A stretch of DNA of 64,000 nt, from positions 124,001 to 188,000 of the forward strand of contig CAVOYT010000009.1 of NCBI GenBank assembly GCA_963700745.1, in the 5' to 3' direction. Made by a program: the position numbers and the translations under genes. The notes below the pieces were generated by a model. The model did no database searches and had not been told where the DNA came from. It was given only the letters and a program-made list of their open reading frames with translations. Source of the DNA: UBA10649 sp963700745 (GTDB lineage Bacteria > Actinomycetota > Actinomycetes > S36-B12). This document shows, one piece after another, positions 10,343-19,842 of the stretch. How positions within the stretch are numbered: position 1 is the stretch's first letter; each line of letters opens with the position of its first letter.

Positions 10343-10977
10343 TTGGCGTCTCCCTTGCCCTTGGCTGCCTTGGCCTCCGGCGCGTCAGCCGCCGTGCTGT
10401 AGACGTGGTCGATGATCCCGTACTCGCGGGCCGCCTCCGCGTCGAACCAGCGGTCGCGGTCGGAGTCCTTCTCGATCTGCTCGAGGGTCTGGCCGGTGTG
10501 CTCGGCGATCAGCACGGCCATGCGCTTCTTGATGAAGAGCATCTGCTCGGCCTGGATCTTGATGTCCGACGCGGTGCCGCCGAGGCCGCCGGACGGCTGG
10601 TGCATCATGACGCGGGTGTTCGGGGTGGCGTAGCGCTTGCCCGCGGTGCCGGCGCACAGGAGGAACTGGCCCATGCTGGCGGCCAGGCCCATCGCGACGG
10701 TGGTGATGTCGTTGGGGATCAGCTGCATCGTGTCGTAGACGACCATGCCGGCGCTGATCGAGCCGCCGGGCGAGTTGATGTAGAGCGTGATGTCGCGGTC
10801 GGGGTCCTCGGCGGCCAGCACCTGGAGCTGCTTGGCGATGCGGTTGGAGTTCTCGTCCCGCACCTCGCCCTCGAGCCAGATGATCCGCTCGCGGAGCAGC
10901 CGCTCGTCGAGCATGTCGCCGAAGCCGGTCATGCCGCCGCCCGCACCGCGGGAGTCGGGCACGTAGATGTCGCCCAC
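10339..10977 (-). CDS. clpP1: ATP-dependent Clp protease proteolytic subunit ClpP1
   Basis: About 212 residues, intact. Ser in GLAASMGQFLL, His in RVMMHQPSGG, Asp in EKDSDRDRWF. The substrate loop YINSPGGSISAG is conserved. AGGAGG lies 5 nt before GTG 10977, which is preferred over the TTG just upstream. The C-terminal tail (PEAKAAKGKGDAK) is longer and more basic than usual. First gene of the clpP1-clpP2 pair. Confidence 0.95.
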   Translation of the reverse strand: MGDIYVPDSRGAGGGMTGFGDMLDERLLRERIIWLEGEVRDENSNRIAKQLQVLAAEDPDRDITLYINSPGGSISAGMVVYDTMQLIPNDITTVAMGLAASMGQFLLCAGTAGKRYATPNTRVMMHQPSGGLGGTASDIKIQAEQMLFIKKRMAVLIAEHTGQTLEQIEKDSDRDRWFDAEAAREYGIIDHVYSTAADAPEAKAAKGKGDAK

Positions 10978-11362
10978 CAAAGCCTCCTGTTACCGCCGCC
11001 ATCCGGTGACGTCTCGTTGTCTGACCCTAACGCGGAGGCTGCCATCGGGCTTCCCCGCCCACGGGGAGTTCGCCGTGGGCCGAACGCGCCTCCGTGCGCC
11101 GCGCCCAGCTGGGGCGCCGTCGAGCCGCGTGAGGCCCGTCCCGAGGCGTCTCGACGAGCCAGCCGGGGCCCAGCACGACTCGAGACGCGCTCCAGGGCCA
11201 GTCCCGGCAGGTCGCGGCCTCTGCCGTGCCGCGCGGCCGCGCCGCGTCCTGCGCACTGCCGGACGCCTGGGCGCCGCGAAGTCACCGCCGCGTACGGCCC
11301 TGTCACGGCAGTCCGGGTCGCTCGGCATCTTCACGACATCCCGGGTCGTCTCGGCTTCACGG
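10978..11362. other. Intergenic region upstream of clpP1
   Basis: 385 bp without a credible gene. It should contain the clpP1P2 promoter at the 10978-11050 end. A perfect 9-bp inverted repeat lies at 11146-11154 and 11180-11188 (GCGTCTCGA / TCGAGACGC). I looked for a ClgR-type operator near the clpP1 start and did not find a convincing one. Confidence 0.4.
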
Positions 11363-11554
11363 CTAGCCGCCGGACGACATCCGGAACAGCTCGTAGACGA
11401 GGAACCCGGGCCAGAAGAACGACTCGATGACGCCCCAGGGGTAGCCCCAGAAGGTCTCGGCCTGCTGCCAGTTCCAGACCACGGCCCCGAGGAACCCGAG
11501 CCCGTAGACGGCACCGGCACCGCCGGCCGCTGCGTTGTTGCTGTTGCTCGCCAT
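11363..11554 (-). CDS. Small membrane protein, unknown
   Basis: 63 residues. A short polar head (MASNSNNAAAGG) is followed by two hydrophobic stretches rich in Trp and Tyr: VYGLGFLGAVVWNW and WGVIESFFWPGFLVYELF. GAGGAGG lies 5 nt before ATG 11554, a strong start. The frame is also open upstream to 11698, so a 111-residue fusion with the acidic ORF is possible. It lies directly downstream of trigger factor on the same strand. Confidence 0.55.
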   Translation of the reverse strand: MASNSNNAAAGGAGAVYGLGFLGAVVWNWQQAETFWGYPWGVIESFFWPGFLVYELFRMSSGG

Positions 11555-11591
11555 GGCTGCCTCCTCGCGGCGTGCTGACTCGCCCGAGCGC

Positions 11592-11698
11592 CTACGCCCT
11601 CGCGTCTCGGTGATCTCCTCGATGACGTCGACCTCGACGACGTTGCCGTCCTCGTCGGTGTAGACGTCGATCTCCTCGTCGATCTCGACCTCGGTCAT
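11592..11698 (-). CDS. Short acidic ORF coupled to trigger factor (uncertain)
   Basis: ATG 11698 overlaps the tig stop (ATGA). The peptide begins MTEVEIDEEIDVYTDEDG and is strongly acidic. In the frame as given it runs on into the next small gene. One base change would stop it at the TAG at 11592. It may be a real small gene, the N-terminal part of the membrane protein, or non-coding. Confidence 0.3.
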
Positions 11699-13014
11699 GC
11701 CTCTCGTGCATGCGCCTGCATCGCCTGCATGCGAGGCGGTTCATCTCCTCGTCGAGGGCCTTCAGGTCGACCGGGTTGCCGTCGGCGTCGACGACCGTGG
11801 CGGACTCGAGCACGACCGCCAGCGCCTTGGCGCGACGGATGTCCTGGATCGCCATCTGCACCTGGCCGGCCTCGACGAGCGCCTTGGCGAACGCGTCGGG
11901 GCTCATGCCGTAGCGGGGGGCCTGCTGGATCAGCCACGCGGAGAGCTCGGTCTCGCCGACGGAGACCTCCTCCTTCTCGGCGATCTTGTCGAGCACGAAC
12001 TGGCTCTTGAGCGACTCGCGGGTCTGCTGCTCGACCTCGGCGCGGTGCTCGTCGCCGCTGTCGTGCCCGTCCGCGAAGTGCTCCTCGACCTCGGCCGCGA
12101 TCACGCCCTCGGGCAGCGGGATGTCGATCGAGTCGAGCAGCACCTGCAGCACGTTGTTGCGGGCCTCGGCACCCTGCTCGAGCCGCTTGCCCTGGGTCGA
12201 GGCGCTCGCGCACGTCGGCCCGCAGCTCGTCGACGGTGTCGAACTCGCTGGCGAGCTGGGCGAAGTCGTCGTCCAGCGCCGGCAGCTCGCGCTCGCGGAC
12301 GGCCTTGACCGTCGCGGTGACGACGAGCGGTGACGCCCGTCCAGTCGCCGTTCTCGGGGGTGAACTCGAAGGTGCGCACCTCGTCCTTGGCGGCGCCGCG
12401 CACGGCGTCGTCGAAGCCCGGCAGCATGCCGTCGGTGCCGAGCTCGTAGGACAGCGCGTTGCCGACGAGGTCCTCGACCGGCGTCGCCCTCGGCGGTGGC
12501 GCCGGCGATGTCGACCAGCAGGACGTCGCCGTCGGCGGCGGCGCGGTCGACGTCCTTCAGGGTGGCGAACCGGCCACGCAGGCTGTCGAGCTGCTCGTCG
12601 ACGTCGGCCTCGTCCGGGGTCGCGTTCGAGACCGTGACCGTGAGGGCTGAGTAGTCGGGCAGGTCGAACTCGGGGCGCACCTCGACCTCGGCGGTGAAGG
12701 TCAGCGACTGGCCGTCCTCCAGCTCGGTCACGTCGATCTCCGGGCGGCCGACGGGCACGATGCTGTTGTCGCGCAGCGCCTCGTCGTACGCCTTCGGGCA
12801 GCGCGTCGTTGACGGCCTCCTCGAGGACCGCGCCGCGGCCGAAGCGCTGCTCGATGACGCGGGCCGGCACCTTGCCCTTGCGGAAGCCGGGGACGTTCAC
12901 GCTCTGGGCGATCCGCCCGTACGCCGCGTCCATGCTGGGCTTGAGCTCCTCGAAGGGAACCTCGACCGTCAGCTTGACGCGGGTCGGGGACAGGGTCTCG
13001 ACGTCGCTCTTCAC
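11695..13014 (-). CDS. tig: Trigger factor, ribosome-bound chaperone (multiply frameshifted)
   Basis: All three trigger-factor regions are recognisable in successive frames: ribosome-binding (EVPFEELKPSMDAAYGRIAQ, then NVPGFRKGKVPARVIEQRFG), the FKBP-like peptidyl-prolyl isomerase part (ELPALDDDFAQLAS follows it), and the C-terminal chaperone arms (VLQVLLDSIDIPLPEGVI, APRYGMSPDAFAKALVEAG). About six frame changes are needed, near 12800, 12485, 12340, 12200 and 11735 among others. The start is GTG 13014 (VKSDVETLSP). It heads the tig-clpP region, the usual order in actinobacteria. Confidence 0.9.
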   Translation of the reverse strand: MKSDVETLSPTRVKLTVEVPFEELKPSMDAAYGRIAQSVNVPGFRKGKVPARVIEQRFGRGAVLEEAVNDALPEGVRRGAARQQHRARRPPGDRRDRAGGRPVADLHRRGRGAPRVRPARLLSPHGHGLERDPGRGRRRRAARQPAWPVRHPEGRRPRRRRRRRPAGRHRRRHRRGRRRSRTSSATRCPTSSAPTACCRASTTPCAAPPRTRCAPSSSPPRTATGRASPLVVTATVKAVRERELPALDDDFAQLASEFDTVDELRADVRERLDPGQAARAGCRGPQQRAAGAARLDRHPAARGRDRGRGRGALRGRARQRRRAPRRGRAADPRVAQEPVRARQDRREGGGLRRRDRALRVADPAGPPLRHEPRRVRQGARRGRPGADGDPGHPSRQGAGGRARVRHGRRRRRQPGRPEGPRRGDEPPRMQAMQAHAREA

Positions 13015-13066
13015 AGCAGATCCATCTCCAGATAGTCGTGTCACGCCAGGGCAGGGCTTCCCTGAG

Positions 13067-13142
13067 TGGTCGGGGCGGGGAGACTCGAACTCCCGATCTC
13101 CTGCTCCCAAAGCAGGCGCGCTAGCCACTACGCTACGCCCCG
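13067..13142 (-). tRNA. tRNA-Pro(TGG), CCA encoded
   Basis: Acceptor arms CGGGGCG and CGCCCCG pair fully, with discriminator A and an encoded CCA. The anticodon stem CCTGC/GCAGG holds the loop TTTGGGA, so the anticodon is TGG. The T-arm has GTTCGAGTC. It lies just upstream of tig. Confidence 0.96.
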
Positions 13143-13240
13143 AATGCTTCGGGCCGATCGCTGCAGGGCTCGCTTCGCTCGCTCCTCACGCTCGGCCGTC
13201 GGGCCTAGGAGAGTCTAGGGCGTGCCCGGCCCCACCCGAC

Positions 13241-14647
13241 TCACAGCCCGGTCGGGTACGTCTCGGGCGGCTCGCCCATGTCCCACAGCGGCGTCCGCTC
13301 CGAGCGGGTGCAGCGCGTGCGAGCGATCGACGTGGACCACCTGACGTCGAACTGCTCGAGGCAGGTCGGCGTGGAACCAGTGGCTCGAGCGCTCGGTGTC
13401 GGGCCGGTAGATCACGCCGATCGCTCGCTCGAGCAGGTTGCGTCGGCAGCCAGTCGGCCGTCTGGGTGTCGCACGAGGAAGGCGTCGCTCCGTGCTGGCC
13501 CGTCAGACTCGTGGAGCAGCTCCTCGTAGCTCTCCGGCAGGGCGAGCGGCGCACGCGCTTGCGCTCGGCCGGACCGCCCCACTCGCTGCGCCGCGGTGAC
13601 CGTGCCGTGGTGGGTCGTGAAGCCGACGTTCACGCAGTCGTCGCCGACCGCCTCGCGGACCAGCTGGCCGATGTTGTGCTCGCCGTGCCAGCCCATCTGG
13701 GTGTGGCGGGCGTCGCCGACGTGCGAGTTGTGCGCCCACACGATCGACCTTCGCGGGCGACCGCGCCGGGAACCGAGGTGCGCAACGAGCGCCTGCAGCG
13801 TCTGGGCCATGTGCGAGTCGCGCAGGTTCCACGACGACAGCGTCGCCGCGGTACATCTGCCGGTAGTAGTGCTCGGCGTTCAGCACCAGGCGAGCGTTCT
13901 GCTCGGCGAAGAAGAAGTCGTCCTGCGCCAGCCAGCCGTCCTGGGACAGCAGCTGCTGCCGCCGCTCGCGCAGGTCGACCAGCTGCTCGACGACCTCCTC
14001 CTCGCACGGGGCCGCGTAGTTCATCGTGACCGCATGGCCGTAGCGCTGCCCCTCGCCGGCGAACAGGTCGAAGCAGGAGTACCGCTCGCGCGCATCGGCA
14101 GCGGCGTCCGGCTCGTGCCGGTCGAGGTAGTCGACGACGGCGTCCATCGACGCCCGCATGCTGTACAGGTCGAGGCCGTAGAAGCCCGACCTTCGCCTCG
14201 TCGAACGACTGTGCGTCGTTGAACGCGCGCAGCCACTGCAGGAAGGCGACGACGTCGATGTTGCGCCACATCCACCCCGGGAAGCGGCGGAAGTCGGCGA
14301 GGGCCGGCCACGGCGTCGTCGTCGTACGACCGCCCGCGCACCCAGCGGTTGACGCGGTAGGTGTCGGGCCAGTCGGCCTCGACCGCGACGGCGGTGAAGC
14401 CCTTCTCGTCGATCAGGCGTCGGGTGATCCGCGCACGCTCGCGGTAGAACTCGTGAGTGCCGTGCGAGGCCTCGCCGATGAGGACGAAGCGTCGGTCCCC
14501 GACGCGGTCCATCAGGCCGTCGTAGTCCCTGGGCTCGCCCGTGACGGGCGTCACGCCGATCACGTCTCCACTGTGCGCCTCGGGCACGCGGCCGAGCCAC
14601 GGGCGAACGTCTCGCGCGGGTTCCCTCCCCCCCAGCGCCGGTGCCAT
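13241..14647 (-). CDS. Erythromycin esterase-like hydrolase (frameshifted)
   Basis: About 465 residues after correction. Signature blocks of the EreA/EreB-type family: FVLIGEASHGTHEFYRERA near the N-terminus, VEADWPDTYRVNRWV, AEHYYRQMYRGD, and VWAHNSHVGDARHTQMGW. It ends PLWDMGEPPETYPTGL. About five frame changes are spread along the gene. The start is uncertain: ATG 14647 or the in-frame GTG near 14565. Most members outside EreA/B have unknown substrates, so macrolide resistance should not be assumed. It is divergent from the phosphoribosyltransferase gene. Confidence 0.75.
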
Positions 14648-14700
14648 GATGGGTGTGCGGGCCCGCGTCCGCGCGGGTGCCCGCGCCGGAGGTGGGCGTC

Positions 14701-16009
14701 ATGTTCCAGAACCGCACCGACGCCGGACGTCAGCTCGCCGCCCGACTGGCCGGCTACCCACGTCCCGAGCCCCTCGTCCTCGCGCTGCCCCGCGGCGGCG
14801 TGCCGGTCGCTGTCGAGGTGGCGAAGGCCCTCGGCGCCGACCTCGACGTCCTGGTGGTGCGCAAGCTCGGCGTCCCGGGCAACCCCGAGTTCGCGATGGG
14901 CGCCGTGGGCGAGGACGGCGTCATCATCGTCGACCACGCCGATCCGCCGCCAGGTCCACGTGACCAGCGAGCAGGTCGAGGCGATCGCCGCCCAGCAGCG
15001 CAGGGAGATCGAGCGCCGCGTCGACGACGTACCGCGGCGGCCGCAGCCGGCTCGACATCGCCGGGCGCAACGTCATCGTCGTCGACGACGGACTGGCCAC
15101 CGGCTCGACGGCCGCCGCGGCCGTCGGCGTCGTGCAGCACCTCGGCGCCGCGCACGTGACCCTCGCGGTCCCGGTCGGGCTCCGTGCAGGCGGTCGCAGT
15201 GGCTCGAGCACGATGGCCGACGACGTCGTCTGCCTCCAGACCCCCGAGCCGTTCTACGCCGTGGGCCAGCACTTCGCCGACTTCGACCAGGTCAGCGACG
15301 ACGAGGTCGTCCGCATCCTCCACGCCCACCCGCGCCGCGACCTCGCCAGCGGACTCGCCGTCCACGTGGCGATCGACGAGGAGGTCCTCGTCACCTTCGA
15401 CGGCATGCAGCCTGCCCGGACACCTGACCGTGCCCGACGGACGCCCACGGCCTGGTGGTCTTCGCGCACGGCAGCGGCAGCAGCCGCACGAGCCCGCGCA
15501 ACGTGGCGGTCTCGAACGTGCTGACCGGCGCCGGGCTCGGAACGCTGCTGTTCGACCTGCTCACCGACGACGAGGCCGACAACCGCACGCAACGTCTTCG
15601 ACATCGAGATGCTCGCCGACCGGCTCGTCGCATGCGACCGCCTGGCTGCGCGAGCGGCCCGACGTCGGCGCCGCTGCCGCGTCGGGTACTTCGGCGCGTC
15701 GACGGGCGCCGCGGCGGCCCTCGTCGCCGCCGCGCGCAAGCCGGATGACGTCGTCCGCCGTGGTGTCCCGCGGCGGACGCCCGGACCTGGCGGGCGACTG
15801 GCTGAGGCGAGTGCAGGCGCCGACGCTGCTGATCGTCGGCGGGCACGACTACCCGGTCATCGATCTCAACCGCGACGCCCAGCGGCAGCTGCGCTGCCCG
15901 AACCTGCTGGAGATCGTGCAGCGGGGCGACCCACCTGTTCGAGGAGCCCGGGACCCTCGCGCAGGCCGCCCGACTCGCGCAGTCGTGGTTCCTGAACTAC
16001 CTGCAGTGA
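14701..16009 (+). CDS. Phosphoribosyltransferase-alpha/beta hydrolase fusion (frameshifted)
   Basis: About 435 residues. The N-terminal type I PRTase half has LALPRGGVPVAVEVAKALG and the PRPP loop VIVVDDGLATGSTA. The C-terminal dienelactone-hydrolase-like half has VVFAHGSGSSRTSPRN, the nucleophile elbow GYFGASTGAAAAL, an acid in IVGGHDYPVIDLN and a His in HLFEEPGTL. Five or more frame changes. GGAGGTG before ATG 14701 fixes the start. The same two-domain architecture is known in mycobacteria (Rv0571c-type). Substrates are unknown. Confidence 0.75.
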
Positions 16010-16086
16010 CCGCGGACGCGCGCCGAGCCGCCCGCGTGTCGTCGGTCGCCTCCGGCGCACCGCGAATCCGCCCCTACCGTGGAAGC

Positions 16087-17161
16087 GTGCATCGTGCTTC
16101 CCCCACGTTGCTGGTCTTGGCAACGTGTCTCGCCGGCTCCTTGATGGCGCCGGCTCCCGCATGGGCGGAGGACACCCCGAGCCCTTCGCCCTCCTCCGAC
16201 GCCGTCCGACAGCGTCGCGCCCGGAGCTCGGTCACCCTTCGCGCCGAGCACCTCGCCGTTCCCCGAGGGACCGTCGCCGTTCGACGACCAGCCCGTCCAC
16301 GTACCACTGGTCACCGAGCGGCGACGTCCTGATGTCCGTCGACGTCGTCATGTCCGGGGCACGTGCGCCGGTCGACGGCCAGCGCCCGTCGCTGAGCCCG
16401 CCTCGCGCCCGACTGCCGCTGCGCAAGGGGCACTACGGCTCGAAGGTCGAGCGCCTGCAGGCAGCGACTCACCTGGCTCGGCTACGACGTCGCCGACGAG
16501 CAACATCCAGCGGGATGCGTTCGGCACGTCGACGAAGGCCGCGGTGAAGGCCTTCCAGTCGAAGAACTGGCTGCCCACGACCGGCAAGGTGAACAAGCGC
16601 ACCTGGAAGCTGCTGCGGAAGCAGCCGAGCCGGTCGGCGTCCTCCCCGCGGAGTGCACCGAGGTGAAGCAGTGCCCTGTGCATCGACAAGACCAGTCGCA
16701 CGCTGCGTTACGTCGTCAAGGGCAAGGTCAAGATGGTCACCGATGCGCGCTTCGGCCAACCCGGCATGGAGACCGACGAGGGCGTGTTCGCCGTCAAGGA
16801 GAAGAGCTTCAACCACACGTCGTCGCTGTACGGGTCGTGGATGCCGCGGGCCATGTTCTTCAACGGCGACGAGGCCGTGCACTACTCCCCCGACTTCGCC
16901 GCCTACGGCTACCTGCACGGGTCGCACGGCTGCGTCGGCATTCGTGACATGGAGTTCGCTACGCGACTGTTCGAGAAGGTCGACGTGGGCACGCGCGTGT
17001 ACGTCTACTGGTCCTGGCTCGACTTCGAACGGACGTGCTTGCCGCTAGGACGTCGCTGCGACGCGAGTGGCACCGACTCGGCGGGCGCCGACGCCACCGG
17101 GGCCGGCGCCTTGCGTCGCCCGATGACCCAGAAGAACAGGATCAGCGTCGGCACGACGTAG
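16087..17161 (+). CDS. L,D-transpeptidase with peptidoglycan-binding domain (frameshifted)
   Basis: An N-terminal signal peptide (VHRASPTLLVLATCLAGSL ... PAWAED), a peptidoglycan-binding-1 repeat (LRKGHYGSKVERLQ, WLGYDV, STKAAVKAFQSKN), and a YkuD catalytic domain with HGSHGCVGIRDME containing the catalytic Cys. It would make 3-3 peptidoglycan cross-links outside the membrane. About five frame changes occur before 16730; the catalytic domain is intact. The true stop is uncertain: TAG 17048 in another frame or 17161 in this frame. Either way the 3' end overlaps the convergent FTR1 gene. Confidence 0.75.
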
Positions 17162-17915
17162 GCGAACCAGACGACCACCTCGAGCCACGTCATCGTCGGC
17201 GTGAGGTTGACCAGGCCGCGCACGAGCGTGGCCAGGCACGCCGTCGGGGGCGAAGGTGGCCGAGACGTCGATCGCGATGTTGTCCTCGCCGGGCAGCCAG
17301 CCGAGCTCCTGGAACTCGTGCACCGCGTAGCGCAGGACGCCGCCGGCGACGATGACCAGGGCCGCACCGGTCCAGGTGAACAGGGCCGTCAGGTTGAGGC
17401 GGACCGCGCCCCGGTACATCAGGACGCCGAGCAGGACGGCAGTGGCCAGACCGAGCACGGCGCCGATCAGCGGGTGCCGCGGTCTCGCCGGTGGAGCGGA
17501 TGCCGGCGTACAGGAAGAGGGCGGTCTCCAGGCCCTCGCGGACGACCGCGAGGAAGGCGACCATCGCGACGGCGATCGTGCTGGTCTCCAGGGCCCGGTC
17601 GACCTCGCCGTGCAGGTGCGCCTTGATGTACCGGGCGTGCGTGGCCATCCAGAAGATCATCCAGGTGATGAGCACGACGGCGAGCAGGGAGGTGATGCCC
17701 GCGAACGCCTCGGCCGCCTGCTCGGACAGCGACTCGTCGACGAAGACGAGGACCAGGCCGAGGAGCACCGACAGCGCGATGGCCGCGCCGACCCCGGTCC
17801 ACAGCCGCGACAGCGCGTGCCCGTTGCTGGTCCGCACGAGGTAGGCCACGAGGATCGCCACGATGAGCGCGGCCTCCAGGCCCTCACGCAGGCCGATCAG
17901 GTAGTTGCTGAACAC
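17005..17915 (-). CDS. FTR1-family high-affinity iron permease (frameshifted)
   Basis: About 300 residues with seven hydrophobic segments. Two REXXE iron-binding motifs: REGLEAAL in TM1 and REGLETALFLY in TM4. The C-terminal part reads WLEVVVWFAYVVPTLILFFW. Frame changes near 17475 and 17235. GGAGGAG precedes GTG 17915. An iron-box-like sequence lies 32 bp upstream of the start. The EfeO and EfeB partners usually found with EfeU are not nearby. Confidence 0.85.
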
Positions 17916-17946
17916 GCGATCTCCTCCACTCGCCCCATCGGGCACG

Positions 17947-17965
17947 TCAGGTTAGGGTGACCTAA
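17947..17965 (-). promoter_or_regulatory. IdeR/DtxR-type iron box upstream of FTR1
   Basis: Read on the minus strand, the 19-mer TTAGGTCACCCTAACCTGA matches the known IdeR/DtxR consensus TTAGGTTAGSCTAACCTAA at about 15 of 19 positions and keeps the palindromic ends. Its place 32 bp before the GTG of an iron permease supports iron-repressed transcription. Confidence 0.8.
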
Positions 17966-18038
17966 GTGAGCGTAGCCCAAGCGATCTGCGGAAGTCCACG
18001 ACGGCCGCGCGTCGTACGGACGCCGTAGCGTTGAGCTC

Positions 18039-18513
18039 GTGCACAGCGACGCGGCATCGGTCCCGGACTACCTCGCCAGCCTTCCGGACGACCGCCGAGA
18101 GGCCACTGGCCGCGGTCCGGGAGGTCGTCCTGGCCCACCTCCCCGAGGGCATCGAGGAGTCGATGAACTGGGGGATGATCGCCTACCAGGTGCCGCTCGA
18201 GCGCTACCCCGACACCTACAACGGCCAGCCGCTCCTCTACGCCGCGCTGGCCTCGCAGAAGAACCACATGGCGGTCTACCTGATGGGCATCTACGGCAGC
18301 GACGCGCTGCGCGAGAAGTTCGAGGCGGCCTACCGGGCCACCGGCAAGCGCATGGACATCGGCAAGTCGTGCGTGCGGTTCCGTCGGCTCGACGACCTGC
18401 CGCTGGACGTCGTCGGCGACGCCATCGCCGCGGTGAGCCTCGACGACCTGCTCGCGATGCACGACCACGCCGCATCCCTGCGCAAGACGAAGAAGGCGCG
18501 CCGCCGGGCCTAG
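18039..18513 (+). CDS. DUF1801 domain protein (frameshifted)
   Basis: About 158 residues. The N-terminus VHSDAASVPDYLASLPDDR and the core NWGMIAYQVPLERYP, YAALASQKNHMAVYLMGIYG and GKSCVRFRRLDDLP are typical of DUF1801. This is a small fold related to frataxin-like/YdhG proteins with no settled biochemical role. One frame change lies near 18097. The tail is basic (LRKTKKARRRA). It is divergent from the FTR1 gene, with the iron box between them. Confidence 0.8.
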
Positions 18514-18518
18514 GGTCG

Positions 18519-19126
18519 CTACTGCTGCTGGAGGGCCACGCAGGACGGGCTCGCGGCGAACGCCTCGCCGATGGCGCCTTGGCCGCTGCTCAGCGCCGTC
18601 TGGATGTCGCCGATCGTGCCGCCGATGGCGGAGAGCGCCTCCGTGGCCGCCGCGCCGACTCCGGCGATGGCCGGCAGGGCACCGAGTCCGGACGCCTGAG
18701 TGAGCTCGTTGACGGCGTCGCCGAGGGCTGAGATGGACTGCTGCGTCGCCTGCGCCGAGTCACGCACGGCGACGGCCTCGGGGCTCGTGCCGTCGGCAGG
18801 AATGGCCGCGGCGGTCGACGCCAAGGTGGCGGCCGATTCACCGACCACGGCGAACTGCGCCGAGACGCTGGCGCCCACGTCGGTTCCCCCACTGGCGGCC
18901 GCCGACGCGATGCCCGTGACCGACTCCTGCAGGGCCGCACGTCGCGTCGCAGACCTCGCCCGCCCAGGTGACCAGATCGGTGCCGGACGCACCGGATGCA
19001 CTCGGCGCAGCGCTCGAGGCGGGTGCCGCGGCCGAGGACGTGGCCTCGTCGGACGTGCTTGACGTCGAACTGCAGGCGGCGAGCAGCATGCCCTGCGACG
19101 GCGGCCATGGCGACGAGCTTCTTCAT
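18519..19126 (-). CDS. Ser/Ala-rich lipoprotein, unknown (frameshifted)
   Basis: About 200 residues. The lipoprotein signal MKKLVAMAAVAGMLLAAC is followed by a Ser/Ala/Thr linker, then an Ala-rich helical domain (LVTWAGEVCDA, ALQESVTGIASAAAS, ISALGDAVNELTQASGLG) ending AASPSCVALQQQ. Frame changes near 19090 and 18945. GAGG is 7 nt before ATG 19126. It is convergent with the DUF1801 gene. No assigned function. Confidence 0.65.
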
Positions 19127-19224
19127 CTGTCATCCTCGATCTCGGCGGGTGTCGGTCTAGCCTCATCATCACAGGAGACCGGACCGAGTGCACACCGCGG
19201 CTGGCGTCGACGACGGGAGACCAC

Positions 19225-19842
19225 GTGACCATGGACGACCGGTCGCTGGCAGCCGCTCGCGAGACCAAGGGCTTCATGCCGGAGGACGAGGGACTGGCAC
19301 TGCACGATGCCGCGCTCGACGGCGGGAGCCTTGGGCCCATCGTCGAGATCGGCTCCTACTGCGGGAAGTCGGCGGTCTACCTCGGCGCCGCCGCGCGCGC
19401 GAACGGCACCGTGGTGTTCACCGTCGACCATCACCGCGGCTCGGAGGAGAACCAGGCCGGCTGGGAGCACCACGATCCGGAGGTCGTCGACCCGCACACC
19501 GGCCGGATGGACACGCTGCCGTTCCTGCGTCGCACGATCGAGCGGGCCGACCTGGAGCGGGTCGTCATCCCCGTGGTCGGCGACTCCCCCACCGTCGCCC
19601 GGTACTGGCGGACCGGCCTCGGGCTGCTGTTCATCGACGGCGGCCACGCCCTCGACGTGGCCATGGCCGACTACGACGCCTGGTCACGGTACGTGCTGCC
19701 CGGCGGCCTGCTGGCGATCCACGACGTCTTCGAGGACCCGGCCGACGGCGGGCAGGCGCCGTTCGAGGTGTGGCAGCGCGCGGTGGCCGACGGCTTCACG
19801 GCCGAGTCGACGACCGGGAGCCTGCGCACGCTGCGCCGCTGA
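19225..19842 (+). CDS. Class I SAM-dependent methyltransferase
   Basis: 205 residues, intact. SAM-binding motif I is IVEIGSYCGKSAVYLGAAA. A second acidic loop is TVDHHRGSEENQ, and the metal or substrate region is LLFIDGGHALDVAMADYDAW followed by LPGGLLAIHDVFED. This resembles the family that includes cephalosporin-hydroxylase-like and O-methyltransferase members. Start GTG 19225 follows GGGAGA. The substrate is unknown. Confidence 0.8.
   Translation: MTMDDRSLAAARETKGFMPEDEGLALHDAALDGGSLGPIVEIGSYCGKSAVYLGAAARANGTVVFTVDHHRGSEENQAGWEHHDPEVVDPHTGRMDTLPFLRRTIERADLERVVIPVVGDSPTVARYWRTGLGLLFIDGGHALDVAMADYDAWSRYVLPGGLLAIHDVFEDPADGGQAPFEVWQRAVADGFTAESTTGSLRTLRR

Noticed and set aside
10978..11362. 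ClgR operator upstream of clpP1
   Set aside because: I looked for a paired GTTCGC/GCGAAC-type site near the start and found only weak half-sites.
11695..13014. Programmed ribosomal frameshifting in trigger factor
   Set aside because: About six breaks at unrelated sequences in one housekeeping gene do not look programmed. Sequence error explains them better.
13241..14647. Macrolide resistance determinant
   Set aside because: The family is broad and most members do not act on macrolides. Nothing nearby suggests a resistance cassette.
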